A stretch of 64,000 nucleotides of DNA, from the NCBI GenBank assembly GCA_002189035.1, contig NEEC01000004.1, forward strand, positions 2,294,001-2,358,000. Direction: 5' to 3'. The notes under the pieces are model-generated. The model saw nothing but the letters and a program-made list of their open reading frames with translations. It did not search any database and was not told where the DNA came from. This DNA is from Utricularia gibba (lineage: Eukaryota; Streptophyta; Magnoliopsida; Lamiales; Lentibulariaceae). A program made the translations under genes and the position numbers. Positions 10,431-21,262 of this stretch are shown here, in pieces. Every line of letters starts with the position of its first letter. Position 1 is the first letter of the stretch.

Positions 10431-12540
10431 GGTCTGATAATGGAAAAGCCACGGCCGGAAATATTACATAGCAATCATTCCAGGGGACAGAAGATTCGAA
10501 TGCACAGCAGGAAAAAAAACATTCTTGAAAAGCATTCAAATTGACAATGCATCTAACTGTTTGTCGCAAAACAAACTTTACAACAAAAGAGTCATGAAGA
10601 GTCTCATGACTTCCGCAAATCTTATCAAACAGATGAAACGACCGAAGGATGGAACTTTGGCTTTCCCTCTACCAGATTCTGATTCCACACAATGTTCAAC
10701 GTGCGGGAACCCTAAATTCCAACCAAGAAATTGGATCAGAACAATACCTCAATCAACAACGGGGAAAGCCCAGAAGGGTCATAGCAGAATACAGACTTGC
10801 ATGTGTACGGAAGAGAACTCGGAAGTCAGTAGCGAGTGAGTGCGGCTACCATCAGCATTACCTACAGCAGCTCTGCAACTTCCCTCCACACAATGATTAA
10901 AGTCAGCTCATTTGAAATTTGAATAATTTTTATACTTGAATCCTGTCTCTGAACCTCAGGTGACAACTGGGTCTAACCGGTAGTACCGCGATCCGTGGAT
11001 GTGGTCATTTAGAAATGGCGTCAAATATAACTACTATAAATTATATAATGTACAAATGCATTCACTACTTTTTTATTTGTAAAATATCATTTTTAATTTA
11101 AAAATTATTCTTATAAATATACATGTATGTGGTATCTAATATGAAAAATATTGTTATTTTAAATTTAGTTTGAACATATGTAAAAATTATATATTTTAAT
11201 TTTTATTTATTTGACTGTTTTATTAAAATAAATTAAAAAATTATACAATTAAAATAATAATGTAAATATAATTGAAGAAAATTATTATTTGAAATTATTT
11301 TTTAAACTATTTTTTAACATGAGTACATTTTTAGATTAATTTATTCTCATGTAAAATAATTTTACAATTATAAAAAAATTAAAATAATTATAATAAAATG
11401 GATTGTGAAATATACTTACAAAATACAATATAAATTATATAATACAAAAATAGGCATTCAAAGTTCTACAAATGATATTTATTTTTTTCAAAAATAATAT
11501 TAATTAATATATTTAGTAGTCAATTTTTTGCTTATAATTTGTCAATGTGCATCGGTCTAATCAATCAATTTTTTATCAAATTAAAATTGTTTTACAGAAT
11601 TTTTTATATCCAAAATTTTTTTCGAGAGAAAATGAATTGTCAATGCATTAAGTGCAATTCCATAACATGCAGAAGGTTGCATTATAAATATAAAAAATTG
11701 GATTACATAGATTTATTGTAAAAATTTGAAAACAAAATAAGTAAATAAAGAATTCAAGTAATGAATTGTATTCAACATAGACTTATAAGATGAGTGATAT
11801 ACTATAATATGTTAATGAAATTGTATTTTCCCTCAAATTAATTTATTTTTATAAATATATCATAAAAATTTCAACTTCATAGTATAATATTATTAGTAAT
11901 TAAATAAAAACTAAATCAATTTATTATCTTCGAAAATGTACTCCATCAATCACTTATATATATCTCTACAATTGAAAATATTATTAATAATTAAATAAAA
12001 ACTAAATTAATTTATTTGTATGATATATCACTCCAAGTATCCTTGGTAGTGAGGCGAATAGACTGTACCTATCACCCATCTTGCTTGCTTTATTCTTTTT
12101 TACTTTATTGCTCGCCCTGCTAACCACCTCATAGATACTCTAGTTGATCAGATTATCTATTGGGTATAGATTTTAAAAATATAATATTTTTAAATATATT
12201 GCAATAATATCTTACAATCATTAAGTTCCTAAATCATCATTAAAAAACCTAAATTTAAAAAATATACTAGTAAATCCAACTAATCGATAATGAAGGTTTG
12301 AATCTAAAATCTAATATATTGTTCAAAAATATCTTAAAAAAGATGGTTCATTTTTTAGAATTAAGTGAATGGCTTTCCTAAGATGGAATTTCTTTATCTA
12401 CTTTATCTTATTCCATCATTGGACAACTCTCGAAGGTTTTACAAGTATATTAACAAAAATATCAAATCATTTTTCATTTCATGTAGATTTAAATACATAA
12501 GAAAATAATTAACTCACTTTTTATTGATTTCTATGACCAA
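10431..12540. other. intergenic, mostly AT-rich
   Basis: 10431-10990 is moderately complex and likely holds the HAL3 promoter and leader. From 11030 the sequence is very AT-rich with no convincing coding stretch. A less AT-rich patch at 12040-12140 could be an edge of the neighbouring hAT relic, but no terminal repeat was recognised. Confidence 0.35.
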
Positions 12541-14300
12541 CCTTTGGCACACATGAGTACTTCCAATATTCAGATTGAGTCTTCTACGATCAGGATTTAG
12601 AATTCTACCACTTATACTAAATTCATATTCAAAAGAAACTATTGAAATTGGTATAACTAGAGTATCCTTAGTCATTTTTTTTAGAAGTTACCACTTAGAA
12701 CCTTCGATTTTCCACCAACTAAATATATCAAAAGTCTCACATCTAGGCAAAACTTCTGCTTCCAAGTAATGATCTAACTCTATTGCTAAACTTACATGTC
12801 TATTTTGTTCATTGAAAAAAATATCATATTCTGCTTCATCTTATAATGTCATACTTTAGGAAGTGATGATGTTAAAAACACTACTACTAGATATATTACC
12901 AATAGACGATTTGGTAATATTATTCATTCGACTTTCAGAATCCTTTAATAAAGAAATACAATTAACATGAACCTTTGAAACTTTTTCAATTGCATCATTT
13001 CTATATATTCTTGTAAAATAAAACTTTACAAATGCCACTTTATATCTAGGATCCAAAACCACTGTCAATGCTATCTTCACATGAATAACATCCCAATATT
13101 TCATGAATTTCTTCAACATACAACAAGCCATTTCTCTAAGCATATTATCATAACTAGTACACCATTCTTCTAATATGATATCATTTCAATCACTTGATAA
13201 AAGAGTTTCAACTTTTCACAAATGAATTTTGACTTTCTCCAATCCAATTGTGTTGGACAAGACTTGTAACTAACAACTTTCATGGATAACTCATATCTGA
13301 TATTTCAGTTACTTCATAAAAGAATTTCAACATTTCATAAATGAATGTTGTCTTTCTACAATCTTCCCATATTAAACAAGACTTGTATCCAACAACTCTC
13401 ATGGCAAGTCTCAAAAATACGTTTTTACATTTGATAGTTGTTTCTAGCATCAAGTAAGTGGACTTCTAATGTATCTTGCAATCAACAACCAATTCTTTAG
13501 AATATTGAATTTTTAGTTGAGTAGCATACTTTTTAGTCTTTTCTATTATTTTGGGTAACCTTGTTCAATACATAACACTATTTTGGGTTTCACAACAACG
13601 CATGTGTAACACTTTTTCTTGTAATGACATATCAAAATAAGCATGACGTCATTTGTCAAGCAATTATCAACCATTATTGAAGAGATTTTTCGATTGATAT
13701 TCCAATTCATAAGTAAGCAGGATAATTCCTCATATAAAGTTTCAACAATATATGAAGAGAGTACATATGCAAACCTATATCATATAAAAATTAGTATAAA
13801 AAAAAGATGATAAAAAGAAGAAAAACACTAAATTAACCTCAAAATAAAACTTTGAGGCTTCCACTCCACATTTATGAAATATGTTGTTATCACCTGATAA
13901 TCTTTCTTTTTACCATATGAAATCTACATATTAGTAGTGATTACTATCCTACAATTAAGATATCGAAGATTTGATAGCTCTTTTGTTTCTTATTTCCATC
14001 TATCTTCAAAATTATATTCTTTAGTGTATTTTGGCAAATAATTTTTGAATTTTGATTCAAATTGAAGTTTTTTTACATGCAATTACATAGTAGTTCTTCC
14101 GGTGTAATGTTTCATTTTTTCCTTTTTCTACAAGAAATTTCTTGCAATATTTGTATTTCGCTTTAACTTCTCTCTTAATATTTTTATGTTCTTTTTCTTT
14201 TTTTAGAAGAGTCTGATGTGCCACACTTCTTTATTATTTGTACATTATTATTATCAACCTCTTCTTAATTTTGAGATGGTTTAGAAGCAGGTGATAATTC
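12541..14300 (-). pseudogene. hAT transposase relic (BED finger, RICESLEEPER-like)
   Basis: Read on the minus strand, about 14160-14050 carries a degenerate BED zinc finger (VKAKYKYCKKFLVEKG...H...C). 13143-12856 reads MACCMLKKFMKYWD then LTVVLDPRYKVAFVKFYFTR, the conserved central hAT block. 12800-12570 gives LDHYLEAEVLPRCETFDIF with SWWK, then LVIPISIVSFEYEFSISGRI and LNPDRRRLN. This is the C-terminal hAT dimerisation domain, with the usual SESAFSTGGR diverged to FEYEFSISGR. Stops and frameshifts break the chain throughout, so it is a dead copy. Element ends and the 8-bp duplication were not found. Confidence 0.8.
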
Positions 14301-14689
14301 TCAATTTGAACAATGATCCATTAAAAATATCTATTGATTCCAGTTGATGTGTAATTTATTATGCAAACAAAAAAGTATAGTCCACTTTTAACTTGAAAAT
14401 TTCATTAAAATTTTTTCCCATCTGAAGAAAAAAAAACATATGCACAGATAAAAACAAAATTCTTTTTCAGTAGCATTTACAAAAATATAATTTTTCTTAA
14501 TTATGAAAAATTCCTTACCAATTACAAAAAGCATATAAAAAAGAAATAAAAAGTAATTTATTAAAAGTGACAACTCATTTCCCAACTATGCAATAAAAGT
14601 ATTTACAAAAGAAAAAAAAAACATGATCAATCCTAAAAATTACTAAAGAAAATCACTGAAAGTGACACGTCAAATAAACATGATGGACC

Positions 14690-15127
14690 CTAACGCTAGT
14701 GATGTGATTGCATTCATCTTATTTAAAGTATCAAATCTTACAATAAAAATAAGAAAATAAAAATATTTAATATTTTTATTAACATTTCTCCTAACTATGT
14801 ATTGAAAAATTTACCTTTGGTCTAGTTTAATTAGTAGATTTAGGATGCTTTTGAGAAAACTTGGGTTCCATTGGAGAATGTATCTAAACAAAACTTGTAC
14901 ACTATTTTTTAAATCCTGTTTTCACCTCTTTCACTAACATCACACCTTTTTTCCACTTTAGTGTATAGTGCTTCATGTTGTGAGTCCTGAAACATACATT
15001 CACAGTAAAAAAATATCGAAGCTCCACTTCAAGAGACAACTCCTCGCAAATACTCACAAATGTTAATAGAAATAGATTGTGAAATCAAATAAAACAAAGT
15101 AATCTCTAAATATTCTAATATTTTCTC
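14690..15127 (-). repeat. repeat family copy A, 3' segment (left of Harbinger-1)
   Basis: The reverse complement aligns closely with about 39525-39960 of copy B. Shared blocks include TTAGGAGAAATGTTAATAAA and AGTTTTGTTTGGATAC-like sequence, running up to CTAATATTTTCTCTAA at 15112-15130. It encodes the degraded C-terminal half of a plant transposon-domain protein (see 38930-39960). The segment stops exactly at the TAA where Harbinger-1 begins. Confidence 0.75.
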
Positions 15128-16254
15128 TAAGGGCATCTTTAGTGATTTCCGGAAATGTTGACGTGGATTTTCGGAAATCACTATTTTTTTTTCTGAAAAT
15201 CATTAATTTGAGGAAACTAGATGTTGCGGAAATCGGAAGCAGGAAGTTCCGTTTCCTCGCGTAAACAGGACTTTAAAACCTTTAATATATGCCCTAATTT
15301 ACTTCATCCCAATTCGTTCGGCGCTCCATTTTCTTAGCACCTCTTCGTGGTTGTCTTCAATTGACCTCCAATCAATTTGCTGATGTCTTTAATTGACCTC
15401 CAGGTATATTGACTCCCTTTGCTGCGTAATAGAAGTCCATAGCGACTAGAATAGGCTGAACATCATCAATTTGCATAGGTTTATGCACTGAGTCTGATAT
15501 TAATGAGCATGCTGGACAATTATGGCTTTGTATGTGTTGGGTTCGATAAGTTGTTTTTTTCAACAATCAATAATATGATCAGTGACTTACATTTGCTGAG
15601 ATGTAGGTTTCTAGACTCTTAATTGGTGCTTTGCAACATTGCCGTAGGTAACAAACATGTGGATGACAAATATTATAACTTCTAGAATTCACTACCACAT
15701 GCAAAACACCGTTCCCATTTTTTCCTGCGGGGTAGTAACCCCTGTTCTTTTCTTGATTTCTGCTATTTTTTATGATTTTTATTGTTTTCGATTATTTTTG
15801 CTGTTTTATATATATCCGTTGGTTTTACCATTTCTTAAAAAACATGAATGTACCTAGTTAAGTTTTCATTCCATTCACCAAGAAATGTTTTGGTTACTTT
15901 TGACAGATGGCTTACTAGTTGGATCAAGTGTTATTAAGTTTTCATTCCATTCTAAGATAGTATGTAGTTGGATTATTATGTAGTATTTGTTTAACTTTAT
16001 TATTGTTTTTATGTTATACGAATGATTTGTCTTTTAATTATGTTTTGTTTATTTTGGAATTTATGTATTACTTGACTTTATTAATATTTGGACTAAGTTC
16101 GATTTGCTTATATTATTTTATTTTTATAAATATTGGATTTATTTAAATTATACAAATGCAAATAATATTATTAGGTTCAAATGAAAGTTGTAATACAAAT
16201 AATATTATTAGTTGAATATAAAAGTAATAGGTGTAAATTATATTGTTAGATAAC

Positions 16255-16485
16255 ATTAAAATTGGTAGGTAAAATTAAAGTGGTAAATAGAATTTAAAAG
16301 TGGTAGATGAAAATGAAAGTGATAGTTAGAATTAAAAAGTGGTAGATAGAAGTAAAAAATGGTAGGTAAAAATAAAAATGGTAGATACAATTAAAAAATG
16401 GTAGGTGAAAATAAAAGTGGTAGATAGAATTAAAAAATGATAGATAAAAATAAAAGTGGTAGATAGAAAATAAAAGAAGATAGTT
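16255..16485 (+). repeat. degenerate 18-21-bp minisatellite
   Basis: About eleven imperfect tandem copies of a unit like GTGGTAGATAGAATTAAAAA (variants GGTAGGTAAAAATAAAAAT and GGTAGATAGAAAATAAAAG), inside Harbinger-1 just upstream of its transposase. Unit length drifts, so it is an old slippage-prone array. Confidence 0.75.
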
Positions 16486-16537
16486 GAAAATTTTGTCTAT
16501 TTAAGAACCTGGATGTTATTGTAATTCTATTCACATC

Positions 16538-17567
16538 ATGGATTCACCCTTTGGGAGTCACATAGTGAAGTTTTTCATAGAAGATGATGTTGATTATGCT
16601 GCAATTGTGCAATAGAGATTTGATTTCATTCCTCAACGAAGCACATGAGGAGCAACAAGAAACCTCAAGAAAGCGACGACCACGCCAATGTGGGGAGCGC
16701 AACCGTGAATTAGGACATGAAAGGTTGGTAGCTGATTACTTTTGCAATGATGCAACTTACACAAATGAACAATTCCGCGGGAGATTCCGAATGAAAAGAT
16801 CTTTATTTAAAATAATAGTTGAGACTATCCAAAGTCAAGATTCGTTTTTTCAAGAAAAGGTAGATTGCACGGGCCGTTTACGGCTTAGCCCTTTGCAAAA
16901 GTGCACAGCTGCTATATGTATGTTAGCTTATAGTTCTTGCGTTGATAGTGTAGACGAATATGTTAGAATTGGAGAGGCAACAGCTATCCAATGTATTCGT
17001 CATTTTGTTGTTGCTATTCGTACTTGTTTTTCAAAACAATATTTGAGAGCTCCCACCGTTGAAGATTTGGAACGTTTATTTGCTTGGGGGAAATCTCGAG
17101 GCTTTCCAGACATGCTTGGTAGTGTGGATTGTATGCATTGGGAATGGAAAAATTGTCCAATTACATGGCAAGGTCAATTTAAGCATGGTGATCATCGCAA
17201 ACCGTCACTAATGTTAGCAGCGGAAACCTCTACAGATACATGGATTTGACATGATTTTTTCGGAATGCCAGGTGCGAATAATGATCTCAATGTTTTATGG
17301 CATTCTCCATTATTAAATGGGTTGCATAATGGTGTTGCCCCTCGAGTGCAATTCACAGTAAATGGTGCTACTTATGACATGAAATATTATTTGGCTGATG
17401 GCATTTATCCTGATTGGGATATTTTCGTGAAATCTATTACACTTCCACAAGGGCAAAAAGCACGTCTTTTTGCTCAATTCCAGGAGAGTGCTCGAAAAGA
17501 CATAGAACGTACTTTTGGAATATTGCAAAGTCAATTCGGGATACTAACATCTCCTGCAAGAGCTTAG
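16538..17567 (+). pseudogene. Harbinger (HARBI1/ALP1-like) DDE transposase, one frameshift and one nonsense codon
   Basis: Probable start MDSPFGSHIVKFFIEDDVDY at 16538, then a frameshift near 16610 into the long frame. Conserved blocks follow in order: FRGRFRMKRSLFKIIVETIQ, LSPLQKCTAAICMLAYSS, GEATAIQCIRHFVVAIRTCF and FPDMLGSVDCMHWEWKNCP (first catalytic Asp). Next come MPGANNDLNVLWHSPLLNGL (second Asp) and ESARKDIERTFGILQSQFG (catalytic Glu). The only stop in the body is TGA at 17247-17249, where the family has a Trp (W-I-W-H). The domain is otherwise well kept, so inactivation seems recent. Some homology to the usual C-terminus continues past 17567 in another frame. Confidence 0.88.
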
Positions 17568-17984
17568 GATTGAAAAACTTTAGGGGATATCATATATGCA
17601 TGTATTATACTGCATAATATGATTGTTAAAAGTGAAGGACATTCTATTCCTGAAGATACTGCTGTGGATGAATATGATTGATCGACGATGGTCCAACCCC
17701 CGGAAAGTTACAAATATGTTGGAATGAATATAAAAAATTACCTAGGTCGAGTAGAGCATTCCCATGATAGCAATATTCATCGTTGCCTGAAAAAAGATTT
17801 AATCGAGCATGTTTGGGCAAATTTCAATTGATGTATTCTATGATTAGTAGTTGTTCAACTAATTTCGTATTATGTTTTGTATTGAAAATGTTTTAATATT
17901 ATGAAATTTATGTTTTAAATTATAAACAATGCTTTCGGAAATTGATAAAGTGAATAATGAAACTTCATAAAGGAAAGACACGTG

Positions 17985-18540
17985 ACAACATAAATGCTCC
18001 ATGCTCAAGACAAATCCAATTGGACCTACACGAGTGTGGAGTTCATTCTCAATTAACTTATTGGATTCTTTGTCTTAAATCTTATATTATCAAGAATCTA
18101 GTTATCAATTCTTCAAAAGTTTACATCTAAAAACAACCATAAGTATTATATAAGAAATCGAATTACAATATTTCCACAAAGATTCTTCAATTTAGAATAT
18201 AGATCAGCAACCCATAGTGAAAAATAAATCACTTACCTTATTTAATTTTCTTACCAGGGGATAGCAACTAGGGTTTTTTCCACTGACAAAGTGGGGATCA
18301 GGAGTGGGAGACGTGTAATATTCTCTATGGGTCTGCAAGAATTCGATTTTATTGACGAAATCATAGGATAATCGTTATGTGCAATAATTACATTAAATTG
18401 ATAAGTTTTCGGTAATAATTCTTGTTATTTTCGAGTGGGAAGACATAAATGAACTATGTTTCCTATGAATAATGTCCATCGGAGTGCGATTGCTCAACAT
18501 CGAATTACTACGTTTTTAGGAATAGAATACTAAGATCATT
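17985..18540 (-). repeat. repeat family copy A, 5' segment (right of Harbinger-1)
   Basis: The reverse complement aligns along its length with 38950-39500 of copy B. A near-identical block, GGTAAGTGATTTATTTTTCA then C(C/T)ATGGGTTGCTGAT, is at 18205-18241 here and 39255-39292 there. Others are CTAGTTGC...CCCCTGGTAAGA and CCCATAGA(C/G)AAT. The coding potential is ruined by stops. Together with 14690-15127 it is one older repeat, split by Harbinger-1. Confidence 0.75.
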
Positions 18541-19648
18541 ATATCTAGAAACATAAAATAAATAAATAGCATATAGAACATTATTAGAATCAATATTTAT
18601 GTTTTCGTGATTTTTAATGGAAAGAGCAACATCATCCGTATTAAAAGATTTTGAATTATATTTACAAATTAAGTTTTTACACCTCTAGATTTCACTCGAA
18701 TATCCAAAATCAGTATAGTAAGAAACAAATGTGGGATTTCATCAAAGTATTTCAAGTACTTAATTTTCATATTCCGCATTACATTTCCAAAAAAAATCAT
18801 AATCACCTTGATGATAAAAAAAAATAAACGAAATTTTACAAATATATAAAAGACCAAGTTGAGAATTTGAGCAATAACTACAACTCAAAATCTAAATATA
18901 AGAGTAAAATATTTCTAACAAATTCACTAAACTTTTTATTTTTTCAAAAATAGAATAATTCAAAAAATTGTAACCCTGGAAGGATTTACAAAATTCAAAA
19001 GAAAAATATTTTCATAAAAAATTAAAAAATTGTAACATATTATATATAAAATTTCATTTAATTGCATAATCACTTTTAAATTTATGATAACAAATATTTT
19101 CTTCTTGATAAATCTTTTTAAAATCATTTCTTTTATTAGGTGTAGTTCAAAATATCAATAGCATTAATGTAAGTATAGCATTATCCAAAGAAACTGAAAA
19201 ATCCTATGAGAAATTTCATAAAATGATGTCCTTTTTATATGATTTTTACAATGGTAAAGCCATTTTGTGGTGATGACTATTTTGAAAAAACTAAAATTCA
19301 TTTTTATATAAATTAAGAATTATCTATTCAAGAATATGTAATAACAATGTAACTTTTATTGTTGAAACATCTGTAATCATAACAAGTTAAACAAAAATTA
19401 TATTGTATAGATTTAAAAATAAAAATTAAAAAATCATGCATGTTTTTAAAATCTTCAAGTTCAATCTCAAGTTGTTTTTTCAATAAAATTTTTTGTACCT
19501 CGTTTAAGCTTATTTCAACATGTCATCAAAAGAATTTTTTTCAAATAATGAAAAAGTAAGTTCATTAAGTATGAAATAGGGCATCATAATAATTTGAAAT
19601 TTTTTATAATTAAATAAAAAATTAGATAATTCCACACTATTATCTGTT
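18541..19648. other. AT-rich spacer
   Basis: Low-complexity AT-rich sequence; nothing recognised on either strand. Confidence 0.4.
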
Positions 19649-21092
19649 GGGTTTCTCGTAGACATCGTATGTCTCAAAAGCAGCGGAATTTTAAAAATTT
19701 TGAGAAACCCCCAATGCAGATCTTGGAATACGGTATACATAAGACATAGGGATGTTCAAAGTACCTTTCAAATGACTCTGTTGTTCACCAACCGCCAATA
19801 GAAGACGGCCTCTATGGTATCCACACATGGAGCACTTCGTCGATAACCTTCTTAAAGCTCTTGAATGCTAGTCGAATTTCTCAGGTGCTAGTAGATTAAA
19901 ACGCCTCTTTGTGGATTAGTCTCAGAGAGCACGAAGACCTTGGAGCAGATCTCAAGATCTAAATCTTTTTGATAGATATATTGTGACATATCAAATCATA
20001 TCTATATGAGATCTTTTATTTTGAGTTTAATCAATATTAATCTCAAAATAATTCTCTATTTAATTTATCCACTTTATCAATTACATCTCATGTAATTGTG
20101 TCATTCTATTTTATATCGATGGGTGACTCCACTATTGTGTGTGACCCTACAGACTTCCTCAATCAAGGCCGTAATAATGGATTTATTAATTAACTTTTAA
20201 TTAATCAAATCCATCATTATCGATCATGAGTGATGTCTAGCAACATATCATGATCCCCAAGATTAAAGAATATTCAGGTGAACTGATTGAGCCTTTCCAT
20301 GACCAGCCACCATGCAATGAACAGCTTTCATCATACTTATATCTCATACGGTACCAGAACATGGGTGTGCGTCTTTCTGATGTATCGAACTTATAATTGC
20401 ATTCAAGCACTAACACTCAATGACCTACTCAAACAATTCGAGTGTCATTACCCTGGGCCCAGGACTTACTGTTAGGCTTTGATGCAATTATTTGAGATAT
20501 GATCTCATTGCTAACATGAGTGATGAATCCTTTATTGATCAATCAACTATCTCCAACCTTAAGGAGTCACATCCCTACTCATTCATACTAGGCAAGCCAT
20601 GGTTAGGCTCCCATTAGTAATGAGCGAAAATGTGAGCTTAAGATCAAAATAACTTTGTTAACCTCAAGTCTAAGCTTACTTGCACGGCTGTCATATTCGA
20701 GATCTTGCTACTGACACTTGGTTAGCTTCCCATAGTAGCATCTCGAAGATGAGTCATCCAGTGAATCGATTCTCTAATCGACACCCACACATAGGTTCTA
20801 GAAATCTCATTACATCAATTGTGAGAACCATTGCCTAAACTGTTTAGAAAACTCAATGTGTGCCAACTTATCCGTATTTGTGATATCCTCATTTCACAAA
20901 TACTCTAGCCAAGGAGATTTAACTTGATCATGAGTGCTTGAAGAATCTCACATTATGATCTCATCATAATTTCTATAGCACATAGATCAAGTAGAGGATT
21001 TTATCAATGATATAAATTTGATCACAATTCAAAGTAAATATCAAAAGATAAGATTTTCCAATGAATTGATTGTCTCTAGAACACATACACTA
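19649..21092 (-). repeat. copia 3' LTR, about 1.44 kb
   Basis: On the minus strand it starts TGTTAGTGTATGTG, just after the polypurine tract AAGTGGGAGAT (about 21093-21105), and ends GAGAAACCCAACA at 19649, the TG...CA form of LTRs. It is long for a plant copia element. Short open frames inside it are not genes. No matching 5' LTR lies in the window. Confidence 0.75.
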
Positions 21093-21262
21093 ACAATCTC
21101 CCACTTGAACTAGAGCCAATCAATCATGTATCTTATACCAATGGACTTTATGTGCTCCATGGACGTCCTAGTTCCATTGTGAATGAGCAGTCTTGCTTAG
21201 AACTTTTCTAAGTGACTGCACCTCCATTTAGCGTGAATATGTATCTTGATTGAGACGTCAAG

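Larger units (their letters stand above)
15131..17984 (+). mobile_element. PIF/Harbinger element 1, right end lost
   Basis: The left end is TAA (15128-15130) followed by GGGCATCTTTAGTG, the TSD and terminal-repeat form of plant Harbinger elements. A perfect 11-bp inverted repeat, AGTGATTTCCG / CGGAAATCACT, lies at 15141-15151 and 15172-15182. The element carries a nearly complete transposase on the plus strand. The right terminal repeat is missing: at about 17985 the sequence passes straight into the interrupted host repeat. Comparison with copy B suggests that the right TIR and about 25 bp of flank were deleted. No Myb/SANT-type first ORF was recognised between 15200 and 16500. Confidence 0.75.

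Noticed and set aside
10525-10900. Two overlapping plus-strand open frames upstream of HAL3
   Set aside because: No family resemblance, no splice context, and they sit where the HAL3 promoter or leader is expected.
17986-18000. AACATAAATGCTCC as the right terminal repeat of Harbinger-1
   Set aside because: From 17985 on, the bases match the interrupted repeat (copy B reads ATGAAGCATTTT here on the other strand), so the AAATGCTCC part is flank, not element end.
20287-20475. 62-codon open frame in the copia LTR
   Set aside because: Inside a non-coding LTR with no homology.
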